The notes: generated from the sequence alone by a model not told the origin. 64,000 bases of DNA from Salinibacterium sp. UTAS2018 (GCF_004118935.1 NZ_CP035375.1:1922001-1986000), one strand, 5' to 3'; positions 18,124-27,006 are shown, counted from the stretch's first letter. Numbers and translations are program-made.

Positions 18124-18819
18124 TTAGAGAATGCCGTGACGTTCCCACACCGTGCGCAGCGAGTCGCCGGCCAGCAGTTCTGCCAAGACCGTCGATTCGT
18201 TGGCCGCGCGGGTGCGGGCGCGAGTCAGCACCTCTTCTTCGTGCGCCTGCGGGATCACGACGGCACCGTCATCATCGGCCATCACAAGATCACCGGGCGC
18301 AATCAGCACCCCGGCCAACTCGACAACAACATCCGAGGCGATCACGCGCATCCGGGCACGGAAGTCGATCGGGCGACGCGAGCGCGAGAACGACGGAAAG
18401 CCGAGTTCGGCGATCTTGTCGGTGTCGCGCAGGTTGCCGTCGGTGATGACGCCGGAAGCTTTCGCGCCCAGGGCCGCCGCACTAAACAGCTCGCCCCAGA
18501 AACCGGAGTCGTTGCTGTTGTCGGTGGCGATGACAATCATCTGGCCAGCACCGATGCCGTCGATGAAGTCAATCGACTCCTTATACGGATCGTCGAGATC
18601 TGACTCGAGCGCCGGAGCGAACCGCACGGTGCGGGCACGCCCGAAGGCACGCGAACCGGGCGTGATCGGAGCGAAGCGCTGGTTGAGCACCTGGTTACGC
18701 AGCCCGGATTCGTCACACGAGTCGCTCAGAATCGCGGTCGTGAGGCGCTCATCGCCGGGCAGCGGCGTGAAACCAGCGTTGCCGGTTGCTGCGGATGCGG
18801 CGGCGTTAGCGGATGACAT
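18124..18819 (-). CDS. RraA-family protein (HMG/CHA aldolase-like)
   Basis: 231 residues of the RraA/dimethylmenaquinone-methyltransferase fold. The DGNLRD motif (GVITDGNLRDTDKI) carries the Arg-Asp pair used by class II 4-hydroxy-4-methyl-2-oxoglutarate aldolases, and GDLVMADDDGAVVIP is the family's second signature. With a fuconate dehydratase in the same array it may split the 2-keto-3-deoxy acid to pyruvate and an aldehyde (inference). ATG 18819 sits five bases after GGAGG; its start overlaps the end of the preceding enolase-superfamily gene. Confidence 0.8.
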   Translation of the reverse strand: MSSANAAASAATGNAGFTPLPGDERLTTAILSDSCDESGLRNQVLNQRFAPITPGSRAFGRARTVRFAPALESDLDDPYKESIDFIDGIGAGQMIVIATDNSNDSGFWGELFSAAALGAKASGVITDGNLRDTDKIAELGFPSFSRSRRPIDFRARMRVIASDVVVELAGVLIAPGDLVMADDDGAVVIPQAHEEEVLTRARTRAANESTVLAELLAGDSLRTVWERHGIL

Positions 18820-19975
18820 GTCCACCTCCGGGACTGAAGGGGAACTGCGCTTCGATTTCGGGAGTCAGCTGGATGCCGAGGCCGGGAGCCTTCGGAGCCA
18901 CAATTCCGCCATCCTTGAAGTCGACCTCCTCCACCCGCATTGCTTCGCGCAACGGGTTGGGCAGGGTGCAGTACTCGAAGAGCTCCACGTATGGGTTCGC
19001 GAGCACGGTGTGCAGGTTGGCGGCGAACGTAACGCCGCTGCCCCACACGTGAGGCACGGTCTTCACGCCGGTGGCGTGAGCAAGCTCGGCGACCTGAGCA
19101 AAGGCCTTCGGGCCACCCACGAAGGTGACGTCGGGCTGAGCAACGTCGAGCGCGTTGGCGTCGAGCAGTTGCGCGAAGTCCCGCACGGTTCCGTTGGATT
19201 CGACCCCGGAGATCGGCACGTTCACGGCGGCACGCACGGCGGCGTAGCCCGCCACGTCATCCGCCTGGCACGGCTCTTCGTACCAGCGGGCACCGAGTTC
19301 GGCAGCCTTGTGGCCGACGCGAATTGCTTCGTCGACGGGCCACGGGTCAGAGGCACAGGCCTGCACGGCGTCGATGACGAACTGCACGCCCTCGGGCAGC
19401 AGCGCGGTCACGTGGTCGAGCAGCTTGATGGTGGTGTCGGGATCGGTCATGGCGCGGAACTTCACAGTGCCAAAGCCGGCTTCGATCTGAGCCGCGGCCC
19501 AGTCGGAAACCTCGCCAAACGTGGTGCCGAGGCCGCCACTGGCGTACGACTCGATCCAGTCGCGCTTGAGGCCACCGAGCACCTCATAGGCGGGCACGCC
19601 GAGTCGCTTGCCGACGGCATCCACGGCCGCGGTTTCGATTGCTCCGGCAACACCGTTGAGCATTCCGCCCCGTGCCCAGAAGGCGGTGTAGGCGCGCAGG
19701 TGGTCGGCGACTTCGAGGGGGTGAGCGAACTCGTGGTCGAGAACGTAGGGGCGGAACGCATCGACAATTCCGGGCACGGCGGCGGCGGCCATGATGCCCG
19801 CTCCCGCTTCCCCGACTCCGGTGGTTCCATCAGAGAGGGTTACCTCGACGAGGGCGGCATCCCACGACCAAATGGTGCCACCTACCCACGTGAGTTCTTC
19901 CCCGGGCTGGTACCGGTGCGAAAGCAACACTGCGCGCACGGCGGTAATGGTTAGGGCTGTGTCGGTGAGTCCCAT
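18806..19975 (-). CDS. Mandelate racemase/muconate lactonizing enzyme family protein
   Basis: 389 residues, enolase superfamily. Catalytic candidates: K172 in GTVKFRAM, D202 in VIDAVQ, E233/E234 in YEEPCQADD, E259 in GVESNG and H309 in PHVWGSG, which fits acid-sugar dehydratases of the mandelate racemase group. It is distinct from FucD, so the array holds two dehydratases. ATG 19975 follows the perfect operator by about 48 bases, marking a regulated internal promoter; the frame is open upstream but that part covers the operator. Substrate unknown, presumably a sugar acid. Confidence 0.82.
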   Translation of the reverse strand: MGLTDTALTITAVRAVLLSHRYQPGEELTWVGGTIWSWDAALVEVTLSDGTTGVGEAGAGIMAAAAVPGIVDAFRPYVLDHEFAHPLEVADHLRAYTAFWARGGMLNGVAGAIETAAVDAVGKRLGVPAYEVLGGLKRDWIESYASGGLGTTFGEVSDWAAAQIEAGFGTVKFRAMTDPDTTIKLLDHVTALLPEGVQFVIDAVQACASDPWPVDEAIRVGHKAAELGARWYEEPCQADDVAGYAAVRAAVNVPISGVESNGTVRDFAQLLDANALDVAQPDVTFVGGPKAFAQVAELAHATGVKTVPHVWGSGVTFAANLHTVLANPYVELFEYCTLPNPLREAMRVEEVDFKDGGIVAPKAPGLGIQLTPEIEAQFPFSPGGGHVIR

Positions 19976-20022
19976 GGAGGGGCGCCTCGTTTCTACTGGC
20001 GAGCGATAATGGTTACGGTAGC

Positions 20023-20040
20023 TGATCAAACGTTTGATCA
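20023..20040. promoter_or_regulatory. Perfect LacI-type operator
   Basis: TGATCAAACGTTTGATCA, a perfect 18-base palindrome between the aldo-keto reductase stop and the mandelate-racemase-family start. CG-centred palindromes of this size are typical LacI-family operators, and it is the best of four related copies in this 12-25 kb array. Confidence 0.8.
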
Positions 20041-20086
20041 CAAGCGCGTGAGACCGCATCCGCGAAGGAGCGGTCGTCACGCGAAG

Positions 20087-21058
20087 TTAGAGCGCTGCGA
20101 CCAACCCGGCAGCTTCGAGGTCGGCCCAGAGTCCCTCAGGCATCGCCGTTTCGTACCGCTCGATGTTTGAACGCACCTGGTCGCCACCGCGAGCGCCGAC
20201 CACCACCGAGACGACTGCAGGATGCCGCAGCACGTAAGCGATAGCCGCTTCGGGCAGCGTGACACCGTGGGCTTCACACGCGTCGGCCACCCGATTGGCG
20301 TTCTCGAGAATTGCCGGCGGCACGGGTTCGTAGTCGAAAGTGGCGTCGGGGCTGGGGCGATTGCGCCCCAAGAGGCCGGAGTTGTAGACCCCGGCGACGA
20401 CGACGCCGACGTTGCGCTCAAGTGCGAGGGGCATCAGGTCGGCGAGCGCCGAATCGTCGATGAGAGTGAAGCGTCCAGCACACATCACGAGGTCGACGTC
20501 GGCGCGACGGATCAGCTCAGCCAGATACGCGGAGCTGTTCATGCCGGCGCCCACCGCCTTCACGACGCCCTGCTCGCGAAGCTCGATGAGTGCGGCGATG
20601 CCCTCGGTGGAGGCCTGCTCAAAGTGGTCGTCGGGGTCGTGCATGTAGAGCACATCGAAGTGGTCAAGGCCGGTGCGCGTGAGAGATGCTTCGACCGAGC
20701 GGAGGATGCCGTCGCGACTGAAATCCCACTGTCGTTTGGTGACGGCGGGCACGGCGAAGCCCTGGTCATCCATCCGATCTTCTCCGCCGGGGTTGGGCAC
20801 AAGAAGCTTGCCGACCTTGCTGGAGATTACGTATTCGTCGCGTGGGTGGGTGCGCAGTTGTTCGCCCAGGCGACGCTCGGAGAGCCCCAGCCCGTAGTGC
20901 GGAGCGGTGTCAAAGTAGCGAACGCCAGCATCCCAGGCCGCCGCCACGCCCTCTTCGACTTCGGCGTCGGTGGTTTCGCGATACAGGTTGCCGAGCTGGG
21001 CGGCACCGAGGCCGATTTCGGTCAGTTCAAGTCCACGCTGAGTTGATCTGGTCTTCAC
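20087..21058 (-). CDS. Aldo/keto reductase (L-fucose/D-threo-aldose dehydrogenase-like)
   Basis: 323 residues with the AKR tetrad: D50 and Y55 (FDTAPHYG), K81 (VISSKVGK) and the His of YMHDPDDH near 140. The C-terminal VVGARGGDQVRSN segment binds the nicotinamide cofactor phosphate or adenosine. The subgroup includes D-threo-aldose 1-dehydrogenases that oxidise L-fucose to its lactone with NAD(P), the logical first step for the lactonase and dehydratase in this array. It starts 21 bases after the LacI gene. Confidence 0.85.
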   Translation of the reverse strand: MKTRSTQRGLELTEIGLGAAQLGNLYRETTDAEVEEGVAAAWDAGVRYFDTAPHYGLGLSERRLGEQLRTHPRDEYVISSKVGKLLVPNPGGEDRMDDQGFAVPAVTKRQWDFSRDGILRSVEASLTRTGLDHFDVLYMHDPDDHFEQASTEGIAALIELREQGVVKAVGAGMNSSAYLAELIRRADVDLVMCAGRFTLIDDSALADLMPLALERNVGVVVAGVYNSGLLGRNRPSPDATFDYEPVPPAILENANRVADACEAHGVTLPEAAIAYVLRHPAVVSVVVGARGGDQVRSNIERYETAMPEGLWADLEAAGLVAAL

Positions 21059-21079
21059 TAGTGGTTTCTCCAGGGAGTG

Positions 21080-22093
21080 TTAGCGCGCGGGTGGCGCAGT
21101 TGATTCGCGCACGATCAGCTCCGGTGCTGGATCGGCGATAACGCGGTCTTCGGCGGTGCCGGAGTTGATGTTGTCCCACAGGCTTGCCATGGCGGCGCGG
21201 CCCAGTTCGTAGAGCGGCAAGCGAACACAGGTGAGGGGCGGCCACGCAATTTCGGCTGTCCAGGTGTCGTGCATCGCGACGATCGACATGTCTTCGGGAA
21301 CGCGGATGCCCAACCGTCGTGCCTCGGAAAGCACACCGTGCGCGGCGTTGATGTTCGCCACCACCACCGCGGTGGGAGGTGTCGAGAGCTCGGCCATGGC
21401 ATCCAGAGCCTGAGCACCCTGCTTGGGGTAGTAACCAAAGTCGGTGACGAGCTCGGGCTCAACGGTGAGTTTCGCGGTCGCCATCGCTTCCATGAATCCG
21501 GCGAGACGACGCTGGCCCGACTCCGATGTCGGCACACCGCCGGCGTAGCCGATGCGGGTGTGACCGAGTTCAATGAGGTGCTCGGTCGCGAGGCGCATCC
21601 CTGCCTCATCTTCAACGCGAACGGAACCACCCTTGCCGGGGTTGATCGTGTTGATCGAGATCACGGGCAGACCGCTGTCGGTCACGGTGCGCAGATCATC
21701 ACCACTCAAGTGGTCGCCGAACTGCACGAGAACACCGTCGACTCGGCCCTCGCCCATGAGGCGCGGGATGGACTCTTCGCCCTCGGGCAACCGTTCGGTG
21801 CTCGCGATCAGCACCATGTAATCCTTGGTGCGGGCTTCCTCTTCGACACCGCGCATGAGCTCGGCGAAGATGGCGTTCGTGACGCCGGGCACCACAAGTC
21901 CCACCGCGTGCGTACGCGATGACTTGAGCGCCCGCGCCGTGAAGTTGGGCCGGTAGTTGAGCTCTTTCGCGGCATCGTGAATGCGCTGCCGGGTTGCCAC
22001 GCTCACCCGCACGCCCGGCTTTTCGCTCAGCACACGCGAGACCGCCGACACCGAGACTCCGGCGCGGGTTGCAACATCACTCAAGGTAGCCAT
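21080..22093 (-). CDS. LacI-family transcriptional regulator
   Basis: 337 residues: N-terminal LacI helix-turn-helix and hinge (ATLSDVATRAGVSVSAVSRV, then NYRPNFTARALKSSRTHAVG) and a periplasmic-binding-type effector domain. It lies within the sugar-acid array, between the MaoC and aldo-keto reductase genes. Four copies of a CG-centred palindrome in front of the transcription units are its probable operators; a pathway sugar or sugar acid is the probable inducer. Expected action: repression relieved by ligand. Confidence 0.9.
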   Translation of the reverse strand: MATLSDVATRAGVSVSAVSRVLSEKPGVRVSVATRQRIHDAAKELNYRPNFTARALKSSRTHAVGLVVPGVTNAIFAELMRGVEEEARTKDYMVLIASTERLPEGEESIPRLMGEGRVDGVLVQFGDHLSGDDLRTVTDSGLPVISINTINPGKGGSVRVEDEAGMRLATEHLIELGHTRIGYAGGVPTSESGQRRLAGFMEAMATAKLTVEPELVTDFGYYPKQGAQALDAMAELSTPPTAVVVANINAAHGVLSEARRLGIRVPEDMSIVAMHDTWTAEIAWPPLTCVRLPLYELGRAAMASLWDNINSGTAEDRVIADPAPELIVRESTAPPAR

Positions 22094-22115
22094 GGTTGCC
22101 AGTGTATTCGGGCAA

Positions 22116-22586
22116 CTACTCGCTGGTACGTCGATTGACCAAATACAGGTGGGTCAGCACCATCACGGTGTCACCATGTTGGTTGGTTACCGTCACCAGC
22201 TCGTGCAGGTAGCCCGCCTCCTCCGATCGCTTCGCATGCAACGACATCTCGTTGATCTCCGCCGTCACCCGAATGGTGTCGCCGATAAAGACGGGGCGGA
22301 TGAAGCGGATGCGGTCATACCCATAACTCATGGCCTGCGGGTTGATGTCGCCGGCCGTCATTCCCACCGCGACGGAAAGGATGAGCGTGCCGTGGGCGAT
22401 GCGCTGACCGGCCGGCTGCGTTGCCATCCATTCGGCATCCATGTGGTGCGGAAAGAAGTCGCCGGTCTGGCCAGCGTGCAGCACGATGTCGGCTTCGGTG
22501 ATGGTGCGGCCGACGGTTTCGCGACGCTCCCCTACCTCGTGGTCTTCATACCAGCGGTCTTTCGTGAGCATCAGCGCACCAGCCAT
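22116..22586 (-). CDS. MaoC-like dehydratase/hydratase
   Basis: 156-residue single hot-dog MaoC domain with the hydratase-2 motif [16 protein letters not shown] (D43, H47/H48) and the family strand [10 protein letters not shown]. These enzymes add or remove water on acyl-CoA double bonds. Its first 16 bases overlap the end of the binding-protein-fold gene, and a CoA-transferase lies one gene upstream, so the three probably handle one CoA ester, which is unexpected in a fucose-type pathway. Confidence 0.85.
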   Translation of the reverse strand: MAGALMLTKDRWYEDHEVGERRETVGRTITEADIVLHAGQTGDFFPHHMDAEWMATQPAGQRIAHGTLILSVAVGMTAGDINPQAMSYGYDRIRFIRPVFIGDTIRVTAEINEMSLHAKRSEEAGYLHELVTVTNQHGDTVMVLTHLYLVNRRTSE

Positions 22587-23704
22587 TCTGCGACGCCCGC
22601 ATCGAGGCGTTCGCGTAGTTCAGCGATTGTGATTTCGCCCAGAAGGGCTGAGGTCACGAGCGGGGAGACCGCATTCTGCAGTTCGATGTAGGTCGCGAAG
22701 CGAGGGCGCATGTAGGCGCCTTCGAGCGTTGCGCGCGTGCCGGTGAAGAAGTCGAGGCTATCGGCGTTGGTGCGGGCGCTTTCCCACGCGACCGCATTGC
22801 CGGGCTGGCCGCCACCGTCGTAGTACGAGCTCTCTTGCACGTCGCCCGAGGCGAGCCAGAAGGCGTGCGCGATCGCGGCATCCATGACCTGGCTGCGCGA
22901 CGAGACAGCGATTCCAGCGCCACCGAGCAGCGAACCGGCGAGGCCCCGCGTCGAGCTCGGGATGTCGATGTACTGAACGCGATTCAACCGGTAGCCGGCA
23001 CGCGAATAGTTCGTGTAACCAAAGAGCAACGGCGAGTACGCGAAGGTGTCGCTCTCGGCGAGCACATCAGCGACCTGAATCGGGTTGAAGCCGGCGTTGT
23101 CAGCGGGCACCAAGCGGGCCAGGCGCGTGAGCAACTCCATCGAACGGGTCAGCACGTCTTCGGAGAGGAAAACACCGGGCGTCGCCATCGGGTCTTCGCC
23201 GAGTCCTGCGGCAATCGTGATGAGGCTCGAGTACGCATCAACCGGCTTGAACGGCCACAGCACCCGGCCCTCTTCGGCGAGCGCGATCACCTCGGGCCAG
23301 GTGCGCGGCGGTGCCTCGAGAAGGTCGGGGCGGTACGCGGCGACCTGCGCGGCAGCATCGAGCGCGAGGCCCCACTGCTGGCCGAGGTGTTGGTACGACT
23401 CGTGCGAACGGCCCACCGACTGCGTTGCCAGCGTGGCCAACTCAATGTCAAAGCCGCGCCCGTTCAGCGGAGTGAAGAGGTTGTCTTCCGCCGCAACCGG
23501 AATGTGCGGATGATCGATCACGAGCAGGTCGTACTGCTCAACCAGACTCTCCAGATCTTGGTCGGCAAAAGCCTGCAGTGAGCGGTACTCCCACTGCACC
23601 TCAACATCGGGAGCAACCGAGCGATACGCTTCAGCCGCCTTCACGACGCTGCCGTAGCCGCGCTCGTGTTCCCAGGTCATTCCGCGGATGACGGTCGGGC
23701 TCAT
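22571..23704 (-). CDS. Solute-binding-protein-fold protein without signal peptide
   Basis: 377 residues resembling family 1 extracellular solute-binding proteins ([61 protein letters not shown]). The N terminus [19 protein letters not shown] begins directly with the first strand; there is no signal sequence or lipobox, so it should remain in the cytosol. Its start overlaps the CoA-transferase stop by four bases (ATGA) and its end overlaps the MaoC start, so the three are translationally coupled and no permease is attached. Function unknown: a cytosolic binding or enzyme role are both possible. Confidence 0.8.
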   Translation of the reverse strand: MSPTVIRGMTWEHERGYGSVVKAAEAYRSVAPDVEVQWEYRSLQAFADQDLESLVEQYDLLVIDHPHIPVAAEDNLFTPLNGRGFDIELATLATQSVGRSHESYQHLGQQWGLALDAAAQVAAYRPDLLEAPPRTWPEVIALAEEGRVLWPFKPVDAYSSLITIAAGLGEDPMATPGVFLSEDVLTRSMELLTRLARLVPADNAGFNPIQVADVLAESDTFAYSPLLFGYTNYSRAGYRLNRVQYIDIPSSTRGLAGSLLGGAGIAVSSRSQVMDAAIAHAFWLASGDVQESSYYDGGGQPGNAVAWESARTNADSLDFFTGTRATLEGAYMRPRFATYIELQNAVSPLVTSALLGEITIAELRERLDAGVAEWLVR

Positions 23705-24984
23705 GCGGAGGCCTCCTGGGTTGCGGTTGCGGAAGCTGTTGCGGTTGCGGCGGGAGCGGTGCCGGCAGCGCTGGCGGGAGCGGCACCGGCGGCAGCAGCA
23801 GCGCGCGACGGGAACTCGGCCCGCACGCTGTCGTTGTCTTCTCCGAGAGTCGGGGCCGCTTTAGTGCTCGTGAGAATTTGGCCGTCAACGCGGATGGGAC
23901 TGCGGGTGGTCAGCAGGTCGTTGCCTCCACGGCTGACGGGCTGCGTCATCCGAATCGCTTCGAAGCCGCCCGAGGCCAGCAGTTCGTCGAGCGTGAGTAC
24001 GGGAGCGCACCACACGTCGCCGGCATCGAGAATGTCGAGCCACTGCTGGGTGGTGCCGGTCGCGAAGTGCGCGGCAAGAACCTCTTCGACATACTCTTGG
24101 CGATCCCAGGCGAGCTGCGGGTCGAGCATGGCGCTGAGTTCTGCAATGCCGAGCAGGTCGCCCAGTTTCGGCAGCGGATTCATGGCCATCGCGATGTAAC
24201 CATCAGTGGTGGGATAGGTGCCGTACGGCGCGGCGAGAAAAGCATGAGCCGAGTGTTCACCGTGGCGCTGCACCGTGATGCTGTCGTCGTTGAGCTTGGT
24301 GCTCAGCAGCTCGAACTGTAGATCGAGCATCGCTTCGAGCAGGCTGGTCTGCACGAGGCCGCCCTTGCCGGTGCGGAACTTGCGCACGAGAAGCGCGGTG
24401 ACTCCCTGGGCGATGTGGCAGCTCATCAGGTGGTCGGCGATCGAGAGCCCGACCGGCACGGGGCCGTCGGTCTTCGAGCCGTTGAGCCACGGGATGCCCG
24501 ACATCGACTGAGCGAGCAGGTCTTGCCCGGGGCGATCCTTCCACGGGCCCTCTTCGCCGTAGCCGGTCGCGCTGGCGTAGACGATGCCGGGGTTGATGGC
24601 GCGCACGGATTCAAAGTCGAGCCCGATGCGCTCCATTACGCCGGGGCGGAAATTCTGGATGATCACGTCGGCACGTTCGACGAGCTCTTTCACGTAGGCG
24701 AGGTCGTCGGCGACCTTGAGGTCAGCGGTGATCGACTCCTTGTTGCGGTTCATCGCGTGGAACGAAACAGTGTCGCCGTCGAACTCGCGACCGGCGAAAG
24801 CGAGGGTGCGACCGATGTCTCCCGTGCCGGGGCGTTCGATCTTGATGACGCGGGCACCGAGGTCGGCGAGACGCATCGCTGCGACCGGTCCGGCCAAGAA
24901 TTGGCTGAAGTCCAGAACAAGGATTCCCTCGAGGGGGCGGTCCAGTGGCGCAGACTCCGTTGGTGCGCCGTGGTGGTCAGTCAT
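23701..24984 (-). CDS. CaiB/BaiF (family III) CoA-transferase
   Basis: 427 residues. Family III features: VLDFSQFLAGPVAAMRLADL at the N terminus, IIQNFRPGVMERIG, and the catalytic Asp D155 in GQDLLAQSMSGI, which forms acyl-anhydride intermediates. It moves CoA between an acyl-CoA donor and a carboxylic acid. The last 40 residues are an Ala/Thr/Pro low-complexity tail outside the fold. First gene of the minus-strand array, facing a dehydrogenase operon across a shared operator. Substrate not predictable. Confidence 0.88.
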   Translation of the reverse strand: MTDHHGAPTESAPLDRPLEGILVLDFSQFLAGPVAAMRLADLGARVIKIERPGTGDIGRTLAFAGREFDGDTVSFHAMNRNKESITADLKVADDLAYVKELVERADVIIQNFRPGVMERIGLDFESVRAINPGIVYASATGYGEEGPWKDRPGQDLLAQSMSGIPWLNGSKTDGPVPVGLSIADHLMSCHIAQGVTALLVRKFRTGKGGLVQTSLLEAMLDLQFELLSTKLNDDSITVQRHGEHSAHAFLAAPYGTYPTTDGYIAMAMNPLPKLGDLLGIAELSAMLDPQLAWDRQEYVEEVLAAHFATGTTQQWLDILDAGDVWCAPVLTLDELLASGGFEAIRMTQPVSRGGNDLLTTRSPIRVDGQILTSTKAAPTLGEDNDSVRAEFPSRAAAAAGAAPASAAGTAPAATATASATATQEASA

Positions 24985-25011
24985 TGCTGTTCAGCCTTCT
25001 GTAGATACTCG

Positions 25012-25029
25012 TGAACAATCGTTTGATCA
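25012..25029. promoter_or_regulatory. LacI-type operator in the divergent promoter
   Basis: TGAACAATCGTTTGATCA matches the perfect operator at 20023 in 16 of 18 positions. It lies 28 bases before the CoA-transferase start and about 115 bases before the zinc-dehydrogenase start, so it could control both directions. Confidence 0.65.
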
Positions 25030-25143
25030 TGCTAGTATGACGCAGAAATAGGCGCAAGGGAAACAGTGCTTCAGACGGGCCGCATTCCGGCATCCGGCTC
25101 CCACTCGACCCGAGCGCACCACTAATCGCAAAGGAGCGCACCA

Positions 25144-26166
25144 GTGCTGAGCGTGAGTTATGTAGGCGAGCAACGCCTTGAGGTCAAAGAGTACGAACCG
25201 AAGCCTCCGGCCGCCGGTGAAGTTCAAATTGCGGTCGCCTACAACGGTCTGTGCGGCACCGATATGCACATCCTGCACGGCAATATGGATGCCCGCGTGC
25301 AGTTGCCTTTGACCTTTGGTCACGAGATGAGTGGCACCATTTCCGCTCTCGGCAACGGCGTTGACGGCTGGAACGTCGGCGACCACGTCACGGTCATGCC
25401 GCTCTGGTGGGACAACACCTGCCCCGCCTGCCTCGCCGGTAACCAGCACATCTGCCAGAACCTCGACTTCATCGGCATCGACTCCCCCGGCGCCCTGCAG
25501 GGCAAGTGGAACGTTCCCGCCGAAACGCTGGTTGCGTTGCCGCCCGAGCTGCGCCTCGATCACGCTGCGCTCGTCGAACCCACCGCTGTTGCCGTGCACG
25601 ATGTTCGCCGTTCGGGCGTGAAGCCCGGCGACAAGGCCGTGATTATCGGTGGCGGCCCCATCGGTGTTCTCATCGCCTCCGTCGCGCGCGAGTTTGGCGC
25701 CGAAGTTGCCGTAATCGAAATCGATGCTGCCCGCCGTGCCCAGATCGACGCCCTCGGCTTCACGACCCTCAGCCCGCTCGAGGTCGACCAGGTCGCCTGG
25801 GTCAACGAGTGGACCGCGGATGCCGGTGCCGACGTGGTCTTCGAAGTTTCCGGTGCGGCGGCTGCTGTGCTCGGCGCCACCGACCTCGCGAAGGTGCGCG
25901 GAACCCTCGTGGTTGTCGCCATCCACCCCACGCCTCGCGAGATCAACCTGCAGCGCGTCTTCTGGCGCGAACTCACGATTATGGGAGCGCGCGTCTACCA
26001 GCGCACCGACTTCGAAAAGGCCATTGAACTGCTTGATGGCGGCGTCATCCCGGCCGATCTGCTCATCACGCGCATTGTGCCGCTCTCGCAGACGAGCGAA
26101 GCTTTCGCTGACCTTGCCGCCGGCAAAGCGATGAAGATTCTCGTGGATGTCGCGGGCCAAAAGTGA
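25144..26166 (+). CDS. Zinc-dependent medium-chain alcohol/polyol dehydrogenase
   Basis: 340 residues of the MDR superfamily. Catalytic zinc ligands C37 (GLCGTD) and H60-E61 (FGHEMSG); Rossmann motif GGGPIGVLIA. The structural-zinc lobe reads DNTCPACLAGNQHIC, so the first of the usual four cysteines is missing. Relatives are threonine, sorbitol and sugar-acid dehydrogenases. GTG start with AAAGGAG seven bases upstream. It is paired with the KduD-like dehydrogenase and divergent from the CoA-transferase, so it probably oxidises a hydroxyl in the same sugar-acid pathway. Confidence 0.85.
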   Translation: MLSVSYVGEQRLEVKEYEPKPPAAGEVQIAVAYNGLCGTDMHILHGNMDARVQLPLTFGHEMSGTISALGNGVDGWNVGDHVTVMPLWWDNTCPACLAGNQHICQNLDFIGIDSPGALQGKWNVPAETLVALPPELRLDHAALVEPTAVAVHDVRRSGVKPGDKAVIIGGGPIGVLIASVAREFGAEVAVIEIDAARRAQIDALGFTTLSPLEVDQVAWVNEWTADAGADVVFEVSGAAAAVLGATDLAKVRGTLVVVAIHPTPREINLQRVFWRELTIMGARVYQRTDFEKAIELLDGGVIPADLLITRIVPLSQTSEAFADLAAGKAMKILVDVAGQK

Positions 26167-26189
26167 GCACGACAGAGAAAGGTAACCCC

Positions 26190-26948
26190 ATGAACGGCAT
26201 GTTTGACCTCACCGGAACCACCGCGGTCGTCACCGGCGCACGCCGTGGAATCGGCTTCGCCATGGCCGAGGCACTCGCCGCCGCCGGCGCGAACATCATT
26301 GGCGTCAGCGCCACGATCGAAGCTTCGGGCAGCGACATCGAGAAGGCGGTCACCTCGTATGGCCGCACTTTCGAGGGCATCGCGTGTGACTTCGCCGACC
26401 CGGATGCCGTCGCCGCGCTGGGCGAGACTCTCTCGACCCGCAACGTCGACATCCTCGTCAACAATGCCGGAACCATCGAGCGAGCCCCCGCCGTCGACCA
26501 CCCCACCGAGCTGTGGGATCGGGTCATCCAGGTGAACCTGTCGAGCCAGTTCACGCTCACGCAGGCCATCGCCCGCTCGATGATTGAGCGCGGCCGCGGC
26601 AAAATCATCTTCACGGCATCGCTACTCAGCTTCCAGGGAGGCATCAACGTGCCCGGCTACACGGCAGCGAAGTCGGGCATCGCCGGCCTCACGAAGGCAC
26701 TCTCGAATGAGTGGGCGGGCAAGGGCATCACCGTGAACGCGATCGCCCCCGGCTACATCGCGACCGACAACACCCAGGCCCTGCAAGACGACCCCGACCG
26801 CTCGAAGGCAATCCTCGACCGCATCCCCGCCGGTCGCTGGGGCGTCGGCAGCGACCTCGCGGGTGCCACCGTGTTCCTCGCCTCGCGCTCCTCCGACTAC
26901 GTCTCGGGCGCCATCCTCAACGTGGATGGCGGCTGGCTCGGCCGCTAG
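26190..26948 (+). CDS. KduD-like short-chain dehydrogenase
   Basis: 252 residues, classical SDR: TGARRGIG cofactor loop, NNAG (91-94), S144, Y157 and K161 (PGYTAAKSG). Close to KduD (2-keto-3-deoxygluconate 5-dehydrogenase) through ASLLSFQGGINVPGYTAA, NAIAPGYIATDNTQAL and RIPAGRWG. In this setting it may oxidise a 2-keto-3-deoxy acid such as 2-keto-3-deoxyfuconate (inference). ATG 26190 has AAAGG seven bases upstream; an upstream GTG overlapping the previous stop is less likely. Confidence 0.88.
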   Translation: MNGMFDLTGTTAVVTGARRGIGFAMAEALAAAGANIIGVSATIEASGSDIEKAVTSYGRTFEGIACDFADPDAVAALGETLSTRNVDILVNNAGTIERAPAVDHPTELWDRVIQVNLSSQFTLTQAIARSMIERGRGKIIFTASLLSFQGGINVPGYTAAKSGIAGLTKALSNEWAGKGITVNAIAPGYIATDNTQALQDDPDRSKAILDRIPAGRWGVGSDLAGATVFLASRSSDYVSGAILNVDGGWLGR

Positions 26949-26962
26949 TTCTCCCCCAGCAG

Positions 26963-27006
26963 ACTGTTGGCATCCATCCTCGTCGGTGGGTGCCAACAGT
27001 TGTTTT
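26963..27006 (+). terminator. Rho-independent terminator
   Basis: Arms ACTGTTGGCA (26963-26972) and TGCCAACAGT (26991-27000), with G-U and G-C pairs extending inward, followed by TGTTTTT. It lies 15 bases after the KduD-like gene and closes the plus-strand dehydrogenase operon. Confidence 0.8.

Noticed and set aside
25027..26160. 377-codon minus-strand open frame opposite the zinc dehydrogenase
   Set aside because: Mirror frame; it also covers the divergent promoter and operator.
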